Origin: Parvularcula sp.
Lineage (GTDB): Bacteria; Pseudomonadota; Alphaproteobacteria; Caulobacterales; Parvularculaceae
DNA length: 8,304 nt
Direction of reading: 5' to 3'
NCBI GenBank assembly: GCA_003506635.1
Contig: DNZB01000110.1
Span: 1 to 8,304, forward strand
Position 1 is the first letter of the stretch; every line of letters begins with the position of its first letter. The notes under the pieces were generated by a model. It ran no database searches. It was not told where the DNA came from and was given only the letters and a program-made list of their open reading frames with translations. A program made the position numbers and the translations under genes. Of this stretch, positions 1 to 6,081 are shown in pieces.

Positions 1-1001
1 CCTGCTGCGATCAACGTCCAGTCGTAAACCCAGAGCGAAGGCGATGCGGCGGCCGAAGCAAGAAGTGCGGCGCCGATCGCCGCGTCGCGCGGCAGCTTGC
101 GCGCCGCGACGAAAGTCAACCCCGCGCAAGCGGCGACTACCGCCGCTTGCCCTGCGCCGCTGAGAGGGCCGGCGCCGAGTTTCAACAGCGTCGAACCCGC
201 CGAAACCATGTCGCGGTGCAGATTGGCGCCGTGCGCCGCCATCGCGCCGCCCGTCATCGACTGGAGGAACGCCGCCCATGGCGCCGCGCCATAGGCCGCG
301 ATCGACAGAGCAACGAGAGCGGCGCTGAATAATGAAGCCCAGCCGATCGCGCGCCAATGGCCGAGCGCGACAAGGAATACTGGCGCCATCAACCCATATT
401 GCGGCTTGACTGTAAGGAGCGCGAGGATCAGGCCCGCCGCCATCGGCCGCGACGGCGCGAGCAAAAAGGCAGCGAAAAGCCCAAGCGCGATGAGCGGCCC
501 CGTCTGCATTACAAGGAGCGATGCGAACGCCGCCGGCGACACGATGAGCGCCGCGATCGCCCAAAGGGGCGCGCGCGCCAGAACACCGATCGCCGCCAGC
601 GACAGGGCCGTCAGGAGAAGGAGCGCAAGCTTCGCCGTCCCATAAGGCGCAGTCGCCAACGGCGCGACCAAAAGCAATCCATGCGGCGGGTTGAGCCATA
701 GCAGTCCTTCATGCTCCGGCGACAGTCCCGCGCGGAACGCCCCCGCGTCGTAGGCGTCCGCCGCGCGCCCCTCCGCCGCCATCGCCGCCGCCCGCTTGAA
801 CGCGACAAGGTCCTCGGCCGACGCTTCCGCCGCGCTCATTGGCAGGGCGAAGATCTTGTCGGCCCGGAGGTCGAATAGCAGCGCTGAAAAGACGCTCGTC
901 AGTATCAGGATGATCGCGAAGACCGGGCCGCCGGCGCGCGTCAGCGCCGCCCCGGCGCGCGCCGTCGTTCCGCCTTCGAGCGATCCCGTTGCGATTTGCA
1001 T
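1..1001 (-). CDS. GT87/DUF2029-like integral membrane glycosyltransferase, N-terminal part (3' end beyond window)
   Basis: Reading the minus strand from ATG at 1001 gives 333 open codons to the window edge with no stop, so the C-terminus is missing. The protein is strongly hydrophobic, with a first membrane span at about residues 27-43 and many more between 107 and 333. GT87/DUF2029 hallmarks are visible: a periplasmic-type loop followed by WLNPPHGLLLVAPLA (102-116), TVKPQYG (197-203), and SPSLWVYDWTL (320-330), which matches the family's SP-x-W-x-YD signature. Members of this superfamily are polyprenyl-phosphate-sugar dependent transferases of the cytoplasmic membrane; acceptor and sugar cannot be read from sequence. 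An in-frame TAA lies at 1040-1038, 12 codons upstream, with no other ATG/GTG/TTG between, which fixes the start; no strong ribosome binding site is seen. It follows the pseudouridine synthase gene by 48 bp on the same strand and may share its transcript. Family assignment is fairly sure, exact function is not. Confidence 0.82.
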   Translation of the reverse strand, partial: MQIATGSLEGGTTARAGAALTRAGGPVFAIILILTSVFSALLFDLRADKIFALPMSAAEASAEDLVAFKRAAAMAAEGRAADAYDAGAFRAGLSPEHEGLLWLNPPHGLLLVAPLATAPYGTAKLALLLLTALSLAAIGVLARAPLWAIAALIVSPAAFASLLVMQTGPLIALGLFAAFLLAPSRPMAAGLILALLTVKPQYGLMAPVFLVALGHWRAIGWASLFSAALVALSIAAYGAAPWAAFLQSMTGGAMAAHGANLHRDMVSAGSTLLKLGAGPLSGAGQAAVVAACAGLTFVAARKLPRDAAIGAALLASAAASPSLWVYDWTLIAA

Positions 1002-1049
1002 CGGCGCGAGAATGCAGGCCGCTGCGCTAAGGCCGCGTTAACAGATCGC

Positions 1050-1760
1050 TCAGGCGCGCGCGTCGAAGCGGGCGAGCATCGCCGCCATCCATGCGGGCGG
1101 CGGGGCCTCGACCGTCACCGGCTCCCTGTTTTTCGAGATCGGTACGACGACGCGGCGGGCGTGCAGCATGATCGGCCCGGCGCGCTCCTCTTTCGTCAGG
1201 TCGCCGTAAAGCGGATCGCCGAGGATCGGCGCGCCGATGGCGCTGAGGTGCACGCGGATTTGATGCGTACGCCCCGTTTTCGGCTTCGCTTCGATGAACG
1301 AAAGCCCGTCCATCGTTTTCAGCGTGCGATAGGTCGTCACCGCCGTCATCGCGCCTTCGTCCCCGGGCGCTGCGGCGCTCATCTTCCAGCCGGCGCGCTC
1401 GGTCCCTTTTTTCAAAGCGACGTCGATCGCGCCCGACAGCTTTTCTGGAACGCCGCGACAGATCGCCCAATAGGTCTTTTCGATGCGACCTTCGAGAAAC
1501 AGCTTGTGCAGCTTGCGCAGGGCCTTGGGATGCCGGCCGAGGACGAGGCAGCCGGTCGTGTCGCGATCAAGCCTGTGCGCCAGCGCCGGGTCGCGCGGCA
1601 GGCCGAAGCGCAGCTGGTGGAAGTAATTTTCAAGGCTCGGGGCCCCTTCGCCCTTTTTCGTTCCGGGCCGCGCGTGCACTGGCAAGCCGGCGGGCTTGTC
1701 GATGACGAGCATCAGGCCGTCGCGATAAAGGACGCGGGCTAGAAGATCAGGATCGCTCAT
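1050..1760 (-). CDS. RluA-family RNA pseudouridine synthase
   Basis: This 236-residue protein isomerises specific uridines to pseudouridine in rRNA or tRNA in the cytoplasm. The catalytic motif HRLDRDTTG lies at residues 62-70, with D65 as the expected nucleophilic aspartate. Other family motifs are VIDKPAGLPVHARPG (19-33), the KPKTGRTHQIRVHL segment (159-172), GDPLYG (181-186) and MLHARR (198-203). It has no N-terminal S4 RNA-binding domain, so it belongs to the short RluA/RluC-catalytic-domain class, and its length is normal for that class. The target (23S rRNA, tRNA or both) cannot be decided from sequence. ATG at 1760 begins directly before the conserved N-terminal strand, with only a weak AGG upstream as a ribosome binding site. 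It is divergent from the AEC permease gene and is followed closely by the GT87 gene. Confident for family, undecided for substrate. Confidence 0.93.
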   Translation of the reverse strand: MSDPDLLARVLYRDGLMLVIDKPAGLPVHARPGTKKGEGAPSLENYFHQLRFGLPRDPALAHRLDRDTTGCLVLGRHPKALRKLHKLFLEGRIEKTYWAICRGVPEKLSGAIDVALKKGTERAGWKMSAAAPGDEGAMTAVTTYRTLKTMDGLSFIEAKPKTGRTHQIRVHLSAIGAPILGDPLYGDLTKEERAGPIMLHARRVVVPISKNREPVTVEAPPPAWMAAMLARFDARA

Positions 1761-1870
1761 GGCTGGAGCCTGATAGGCCGCCCGCCGGCGCGCGTCACGA
1801 TCCCGTTAACCACGCTTTCGCCCCATTTCGCCCGTCGCGCCGCCGCAATCAGGGCTGAACCTCGCCCCTG

Positions 1871-1952
1871 TCGAACAGGCGCCGGCGCCGGAGCAACCGG
1901 TTACTCAATCGCCCCCAGCCCCCGGGACCCGAGGCGCCTGGCGCCTGTTCGA
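1871..1952. repeat. Long GGCGCC-based inverted repeat in divergent intergenic region
   Basis: TCGAACAGGCGCC (1871-1883) is perfectly complemented by GGCGCCTGTTCGA (1940-1952). Allowing one bulged base, the pairing continues inward through a second GGCGCC on each side (1884-1889 and 1933-1938), giving roughly 19 paired bases around a loop of about 43 bases. The left arm also contains a small hairpin, CCTGT/ACAGG (1867-1879). It lies between the divergently transcribed pseudouridine synthase and AEC permease genes, so a transcription terminator role is unlikely. A REP-like or regulatory role is inference. Confidence 0.6.
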
Positions 1953-1961
1953 TCCCTTCCG

Positions 1962-1972
1962 GTCAAATTGAC
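1962..1972. promoter_or_regulatory. Small perfect palindrome GTCAAATTGAC, possible operator
   Basis: GTCAA-A-TTGAC is a perfect 5+1+5 dyad in an AT-richer patch, 50 bp before the chosen AEC start. It overlaps a TTGACA hexamer (1968-1973) that would suit a plus-strand -35 element, but no good -10 follows at 16-18 bp. Either a repressor operator or chance. Confidence 0.25.
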
Positions 1973-2022
1973 AGCGATGCGCGCCGTGCGCGATGGACGC
2001 CCGCTGTTTCGGGCGGGGCTTC

Positions 2023-2955
2023 ATGTCAGCGGTCATCGATGTCGCCTTGCCGGTCTTCGCCGTGATCGGCGTCGGCTTCGCTGCGGGCCGGTTCAATCTC
2101 GCCGGCGCCGATGACGCCGCGGCCCTCAACCGCTTCGTCTTCCGCTTCGGCTTTCCGGCGGCGCTGTTCGCGCTGATGTCGAAGGCGACCGGCCTTGGCG
2201 GCGATGACGGACTTCTTGCGCTCAGTTACGGCGTTACCGCTGTCGCGGTCATGGGGCTTGCCTACGCTCTCGCGCGCCGGATGTTCAATCTCGACCCGCA
2301 AGACGCCGGCGCGCACGCTTTTGCTTCGGTGCTCGGCAACGCGGTCTTCCTCGGCCTGCCGATCGCGCTCGGCGTCGAGGGATGGGCGAGGCCCTTTGTG
2401 ACCTTGATGCTGGTCGAGGGGATCGTCATCATCAGCGTCGGTGCGGTTTTGATGGCGCCGCGCGACAAGAGCGCCTCTGGCGCCGTCGCCATAGGTCAGG
2501 CGCTGAAGCGCCCCTTGACGAACCCGCTTGTGGCCGCCGCGCTTGCGGGATTTGCTTTTGCGCTGCTCGGGATCGACGTCCCGCAAACAGTGCGCGCGGT
2601 GCTCGATCTCATCGCGCGCGCGGCGGGTCCCGTCGGGCTTTTTTCGCTGGGCCTGTTCTTTGCGACGCGCGCACGCCTTGACCTGCGAAAATCCGGCGGC
2701 AAGACGCTGGCGATCGTCGCGGTGAAGATGGGCGTTCTTCCCGCCGCCTGCTTCGCTGCGCTTCTCCTCGCAGGCGTCGACGATCCCGCCTATCGCGGCG
2801 CGCTTGCGCTTTTCACCGTCGTGCCGACCGCTGTCGGGGCGTATGTCATCGCCAGCCAGCATGGGCGTTATATCGATGAGACGGCGTCGGCGATCGCGGC
2901 GACGACGCTGTTGTCGCTTGCGACGATCAGCGCGGTTCTTGCGATATTCGCTTGA
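2023..2955 (+). CDS. AEC (auxin efflux carrier) family transporter
   Basis: The product is a 310-residue inner-membrane permease of the AEC family (bile/arsenite/riboflavin transporter superfamily), whose bacterial members move small organic anions; the substrate here cannot be inferred. The protein is hydrophobic throughout, with about ten predicted membrane segments in two halves of five. Family features include GNAVFLGLPIALG after the third span, the TNPLVAAALAGF segment that opens the second half, and PTAVGAYVIASQ near the C-terminus. The frame could start 30 bp earlier at ATG 1993, but that adds a polar MDARCFGRGF extension. ATG 2023 places the usual short N-terminus directly before the first span and has a G-rich GGCGGGG (2012-2018) ribosome binding site, so it is preferred. 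It is followed after 72 bp by the Acg-like oxidoreductase gene on the same strand without a clear terminator, so co-transcription is possible. Confidence 0.88.
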   Translation: MSAVIDVALPVFAVIGVGFAAGRFNLAGADDAAALNRFVFRFGFPAALFALMSKATGLGGDDGLLALSYGVTAVAVMGLAYALARRMFNLDPQDAGAHAFASVLGNAVFLGLPIALGVEGWARPFVTLMLVEGIVIISVGAVLMAPRDKSASGAVAIGQALKRPLTNPLVAAALAGFAFALLGIDVPQTVRAVLDLIARAAGPVGLFSLGLFFATRARLDLRKSGGKTLAIVAVKMGVLPAACFAALLLAGVDDPAYRGALALFTVVPTAVGAYVIASQHGRYIDETASAIAATTLLSLATISAVLAIFA

Positions 2956-3027
2956 GATTTCGGCTGCGCCGTCTGGCGGGCGCGGCGGCCCTATTCTAGA
3001 AGACGGGAAGAGAATGAAGGCGCGGGG

Positions 3028-4179
3028 ATGACGACACGGCGGGTTTTGTTGCAAGCTGGCGGGGCGGCGGTGATTGTCGCCGGGCTCACCGGCGCCGGCG
3101 CCTTCATCTTTACGCGCACGCCGCGCCGCGCGCTCGAACCGTGGAGCCGCGCGGGGCAAAGCTTCGGCGATCCGCGCCTTGACGCGCTTGCCTTCGCGAT
3201 CCTCGCGCCCAATCCGCACAACATGCAGCCATGGCGCGTCGCGCTTGAAGGCGATGACGCGCTCGCCGTTTATTGCGACACCGCGCGGCTGCTGCCCGAG
3301 ACCGATCCGCCAAGCCGCCAGATCACGATCGGCTTTGGCTGTTTCCTTGAACTGTTCCGCCAAGCCGCCGCCGAGAAGGGGCTGCTGGCGGAAGTCGATC
3401 CCTTTCCAGAGGGCGAGCCGCAACCGACGCTCGACACGCGCCCCGTCGCGCGCGTGCGGCTGAGGGCGGGCGCCGGCGCGAAACGCGATCCCTTGTTCTG
3501 GTCAGCGCCGCTTCGTCGCACCAACCGCGCGCCGTTCGAGGAGCGCGCCGTCGAGCCGCGCCTGCTGACGGAGATCGCTGGTGCGAGCGTCGAAGGCGTC
3601 GCTGCTCGTACGATTGCGGATCCGAACGGCGTCGCCGAGCTGCGCGCGCTGGCGACAGACGCCTGGAAAATCGAGTGGACGCTGCCGCGGACGCGCGCTG
3701 AATCGATCGCGGTGACGCGCATCGGCAAGAAAGAAATCGAGGCGCAACCCTGGGGCCTGTCGCTCGGCGGGCCGATGCTCGAGGCCTTAGCGCTCGCCGG
3801 CGTTTTCACGCGCGAAAAGCAAGGCAAGCCCGGCGAAACGGCGTTTGAAGAATCGCTGTCCTTCTACGAAAAAGCGTGTTCGAGCGCGGCGGCCTTCATC
3901 GCGACCTCAACGGCGACAAACACGCGCCGCGACCAGCTTGCCGCTGGCGCCGCCTGGGTCCGCATTCATCAGGCGGCGACGCAGCGAGGACTGGCGTTTC
4001 ACCCTTTGAGCCAAGCGCTGCAGGAATTTCCTGAAATGGCGCCGGCTTACGACCGCGCCCACGAACTTCTCGCCCATCAGCCGGGCGCAACGGTGCAGAT
4101 GCTCGCCCGCCTCGGCTACGCAAAAGCGCCGCCGCCCGCCCCGCGCGAGCGGCTGGAAGCAAAGCTCGTCCAGGCATAG
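3028..4179 (+). CDS. Acg-like nitroreductase-family flavoprotein with twin-arginine N-terminus
   Basis: This 383-residue protein resembles the Acg family of nitroreductase-fold proteins, which bind FMN; in mycobacteria they are tied to hypoxia or stress responses and may store flavin rather than reduce nitro compounds. The N-terminus TRRVLLQ (3-9) followed by a hydrophobic stretch (about 10-28) looks like a Tat signal or membrane anchor, so the protein probably sits at or beyond the cytoplasmic membrane. Flavin-site motifs are LAPNPHNMQPWRV (59-71), LRRTNRAPFEER (162-173), and near the C-terminus GAAWVRIHQAATQRGLAFHP (307-326, the helix common to the family) and VQMLARLGY (356-364). Two nitroreductase half-domains are expected from this length. 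ATG 3028 has GAAGG (3016-3020) at good spacing. A five-codon ORF (3014-3031) overlaps its start as ATGA. It lies between an AEC permease and the GNAT-like gene. Family good, substrate unknown. Confidence 0.85.
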   Translation: MTTRRVLLQAGGAAVIVAGLTGAGAFIFTRTPRRALEPWSRAGQSFGDPRLDALAFAILAPNPHNMQPWRVALEGDDALAVYCDTARLLPETDPPSRQITIGFGCFLELFRQAAAEKGLLAEVDPFPEGEPQPTLDTRPVARVRLRAGAGAKRDPLFWSAPLRRTNRAPFEERAVEPRLLTEIAGASVEGVAARTIADPNGVAELRALATDAWKIEWTLPRTRAESIAVTRIGKKEIEAQPWGLSLGGPMLEALALAGVFTREKQGKPGETAFEESLSFYEKACSSAAAFIATSTATNTRRDQLAAGAAWVRIHQAATQRGLAFHPLSQALQEFPEMAPAYDRAHELLAHQPGATVQMLARLGYAKAPPPAPRERLEAKLVQA

Positions 4180-4242
4180 CGCGGCCCCCCCGCGCCCTCA
4201 GCGCCGGCCCCGTCCGCGGAAGCGGCGCGCGCAAAGCTGTGC

Positions 4243-4256
4243 TTGATCTGCCTCAA
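4243..4256 (+). promoter_or_regulatory. FNR/FixK/CRP-type box (TTGAT-N4-NTCAA)
   Basis: TTGATCTGCCTCAA matches the alphaproteobacterial anaerobox pattern TTGAT-N4-ATCAA at nine of ten defined positions (C in place of A at position 10). Its centre is 81 bp before the ATG at 4331. A class II activator centred at -41.5 would put the transcription start near 4291; the -10 candidate there (CATCAA, 4281-4286) is poor. It lies in the 151-bp gap after the Acg-like gene, so the gene it would control is the downstream 571-residue GNAT-like protein. Oxygen- or redox-linked regulation is inferred. Confidence 0.5.
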
Positions 4257-4330
4257 ACCGGCGCCGCCGGAACGGCGCAGCATCAAGGCGTGAGAAGCGC
4301 CGGGCGCGGCGCTGGCCCGGGACAGGGGCG

Positions 4331-6046
4331 ATGACAAAGGCCGCACAAGCAGAAGCGAAAAGCGCCGGCGCGCTTATCGGCGTCCGCCATCGCTATGGCG
4401 ACGGCGCCGAAGCGCGCAAGCAGGACTTGCTGGCGCGCCTTGAAGCGCGGCCGCCAAAGACGGCGCGCGCGATCCTTCGCATGCAGGACGATCTTCTGTT
4501 TCTGGTCGCCTTTCCGGGTGAGGCCGCGACGCGGCGCGCCGCGATAAGGCTCCTTGCTGCGGTTCCAGATCTTGTGAGCCGCCTGCCGCGCGGCGAGCGC
4601 GACCTTCTCAATGACAGCGGAATTGCCGGGTCGACAAGCCGCTACGAATTTTCATTTCCGATCGCGCGCTGGATCGCCGGCCGCGCGGCGGGCGAGGCCG
4701 AGATCGACTGGCGTCATTATAAGGATCACGCGCTCCTTGATCGCGCCTTGTTCGCGATCTTGCGGCCCGCCGAACTTGAGGCCGCCGAAAGCGGGGATAC
4801 CAAGACGCGCGCGCTGGTAGAGAGAGCGCGCGCATCCTCGACGCGGACCAGTCTCGACTGGATTCTCGGCGCGCTGATCGACGCTTGCGGCCCGGAAAAA
4901 GCGGACGCGCTCTTTTCAGAGACCGACATGCCAATCGCCTGGCGTCCGTCAGCGCGATATTCGACGACCGGCGCCAGACTGGCCCACGCCCCTGTCGTCA
5001 TTCGCCGGACCATGCGCCGGCCGCCAGCGGATGTCGCGGCGCGTATTTGCGAACCGATGACGATCGAACGCCTTGCGCCGGCGCGCGCGCGCCGCGTGAT
5101 CGAAACGACGCGCGCCGGGCTTTCGGCGCGATGCCGCGAGGTCGTCGCCATATCCCATGCAAATCCGCGCGATGTCAGCTGGTGCGATCTCGGCGAAGGG
5201 ACCGCGCTCGCCGTCATCGGCGTTGCGCCGGCGCGCCGCCTGACGCTTGAAACCAATACGGGATACCTTCTCTTCGCGAACGGCGTGCCGATCGGCTATG
5301 GCGGCGTGACCCCGTTTTTTCGCCAGGCGAACACCGGCATCAACATTTTTCCGTCTTTTCGCGGCAGCGAAGCGGCGGCGCTCTTTGTGGAGATGCTGCG
5401 CGCTTTCCGTTCGCTCTACGGCGTCAGTCGTTTCATCGTGAACGGATACCAGTTCGGCGAGGGGAACGCCGAAGCGATCCGCTCCGGCGCTTACTGGTTT
5501 TATCATCGCCTCGGTTTTCGCCCGACCGATCAGACGCTTCAGCGTCGCGCCGCGCGCGAGGCCGCCCGCTTGTCGAAAAAGGGCGCGGCGCCGAGCGATG
5601 CTGGAACCTTGCGCGGGCTCGCCAGGGGCGATCTCGTCCTGACATTGCCGGACGCCGACCCCGCCGACGCGATCGATGAAAGCGCGATCTTGAAGGCGGG
5701 TCTTGGCGCCATGCGCGCACTCGCACGCGAGCCGGCGGCGTCGCGCGCCCTTGCGGAGCAGGCGATTTCAGAGCGCATCGCCGCCGCGCTCGGCGCCGGC
5801 GCCTTGCGCGATTTGCCGCCGGCGGAGCGCCGCGCGATGCGCCGCCTCGCGCCGATCATTGAAGCTGTCGGCGGCGTTTCAAGCTGGTCCGACGAAGAAA
5901 AGCGCAATCTTCTCGCCATGGTGCGCGCCAAAGGCGCTGCGCAAGAACGCGACTTCGCGCGCGCCGCGGCGCTATGTCCCCGCTTTTTTCGCGCGCTTGG
6001 CTCGTTGCACGATGACGCGCCGCCCCGCGCCCCGATTGCGCAATAG
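4331..6046 (+). CDS. Uncharacterised 571-residue protein with internal GNAT-like acyltransferase domain
   Basis: I do not recognise a named family. The protein is soluble, with no signal peptide or membrane span. An arginine-rich, mostly helical N-terminal region (1-240) precedes a central part (about 240-400) that reads like a GNAT N-acyltransferase: strand-turn-strand GYLLFANGVPIGYGG (311-325), then NIFPSFRGSEAAALFVEM (338-355) as the acyl-CoA pyrophosphate loop and following helix (R344-G345-S346-E347-A348 in place of Q/R-x-x-G-x-G/A), then VSRFIVNGYQFGEGNAEAIR (365-384), and AYWFYHRLGFRP (387-398), the typical GNAT motif B ending. The C-terminal region (400-571) is helical and rich in A/R/E. 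Ordinary GNATs are about 150-200 residues, so the flanking domains are unusual. ATG 4331 has AGGGG (4324-4328) close upstream. An FNR-type box at 4243-4256 suggests microaerobic expression. Substrate and activity are unknown, and the loop is divergent enough that a non-catalytic role is possible. Confidence 0.8.
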   Translation: MTKAAQAEAKSAGALIGVRHRYGDGAEARKQDLLARLEARPPKTARAILRMQDDLLFLVAFPGEAATRRAAIRLLAAVPDLVSRLPRGERDLLNDSGIAGSTSRYEFSFPIARWIAGRAAGEAEIDWRHYKDHALLDRALFAILRPAELEAAESGDTKTRALVERARASSTRTSLDWILGALIDACGPEKADALFSETDMPIAWRPSARYSTTGARLAHAPVVIRRTMRRPPADVAARICEPMTIERLAPARARRVIETTRAGLSARCREVVAISHANPRDVSWCDLGEGTALAVIGVAPARRLTLETNTGYLLFANGVPIGYGGVTPFFRQANTGINIFPSFRGSEAAALFVEMLRAFRSLYGVSRFIVNGYQFGEGNAEAIRSGAYWFYHRLGFRPTDQTLQRRAAREAARLSKKGAAPSDAGTLRGLARGDLVLTLPDADPADAIDESAILKAGLGAMRALAREPAASRALAEQAISERIAAALGAGALRDLPPAERRAMRRLAPIIEAVGGVSSWSDEEKRNLLAMVRAKGAAQERDFARAAALCPRFFRALGSLHDDAPPRAPIAQ

Positions 6047-6061
6047 CGTTCACGCCGCCCA

Positions 6062-6081
6062 GCGCTCTAATCGCAGAGCGC
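6062..6081. terminator. Stem-loop at convergent gene junction
   Basis: GCGCTCT (6062-6068) and AGAGCGC (6075-6081) form a perfect 7-bp stem with the 6-base loop AATCGC. It starts 15 bases after the TAG of the plus-strand GNAT-like gene and covers the TAG of the minus-strand gene. No T-tract follows in either direction, so it is only a weak intrinsic terminator candidate, but it could protect 3' ends or slow convergent polymerases. Confidence 0.35.

Noticed and set aside
996..1742. 248-codon plus-strand open frame
   Set aside because: Antisense to the pseudouridine synthase gene, whose catalytic motifs are clear; composition is that of a shadow frame.
1993..2022. Longer AEC start at ATG 1993
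   Set aside because: It adds ten polar residues not expected before the first membrane span, and ATG 2023 has a better-placed G-rich ribosome binding site.
2026..3423. 465-codon open frame on the minus strand
   Set aside because: It runs antisense to the AEC and Acg-like genes, is extremely Arg/Ala-rich and has no recognisable domain; a typical high-GC shadow frame.
4179..4195. GCGCGG-CCCCC-CCGCGC stem-loop at the end of the Acg-like gene as a terminator
   Set aside because: The stem is only 6 bp, starts within the stop codon and has no T-tract; such stems are common by chance in DNA this GC-rich.
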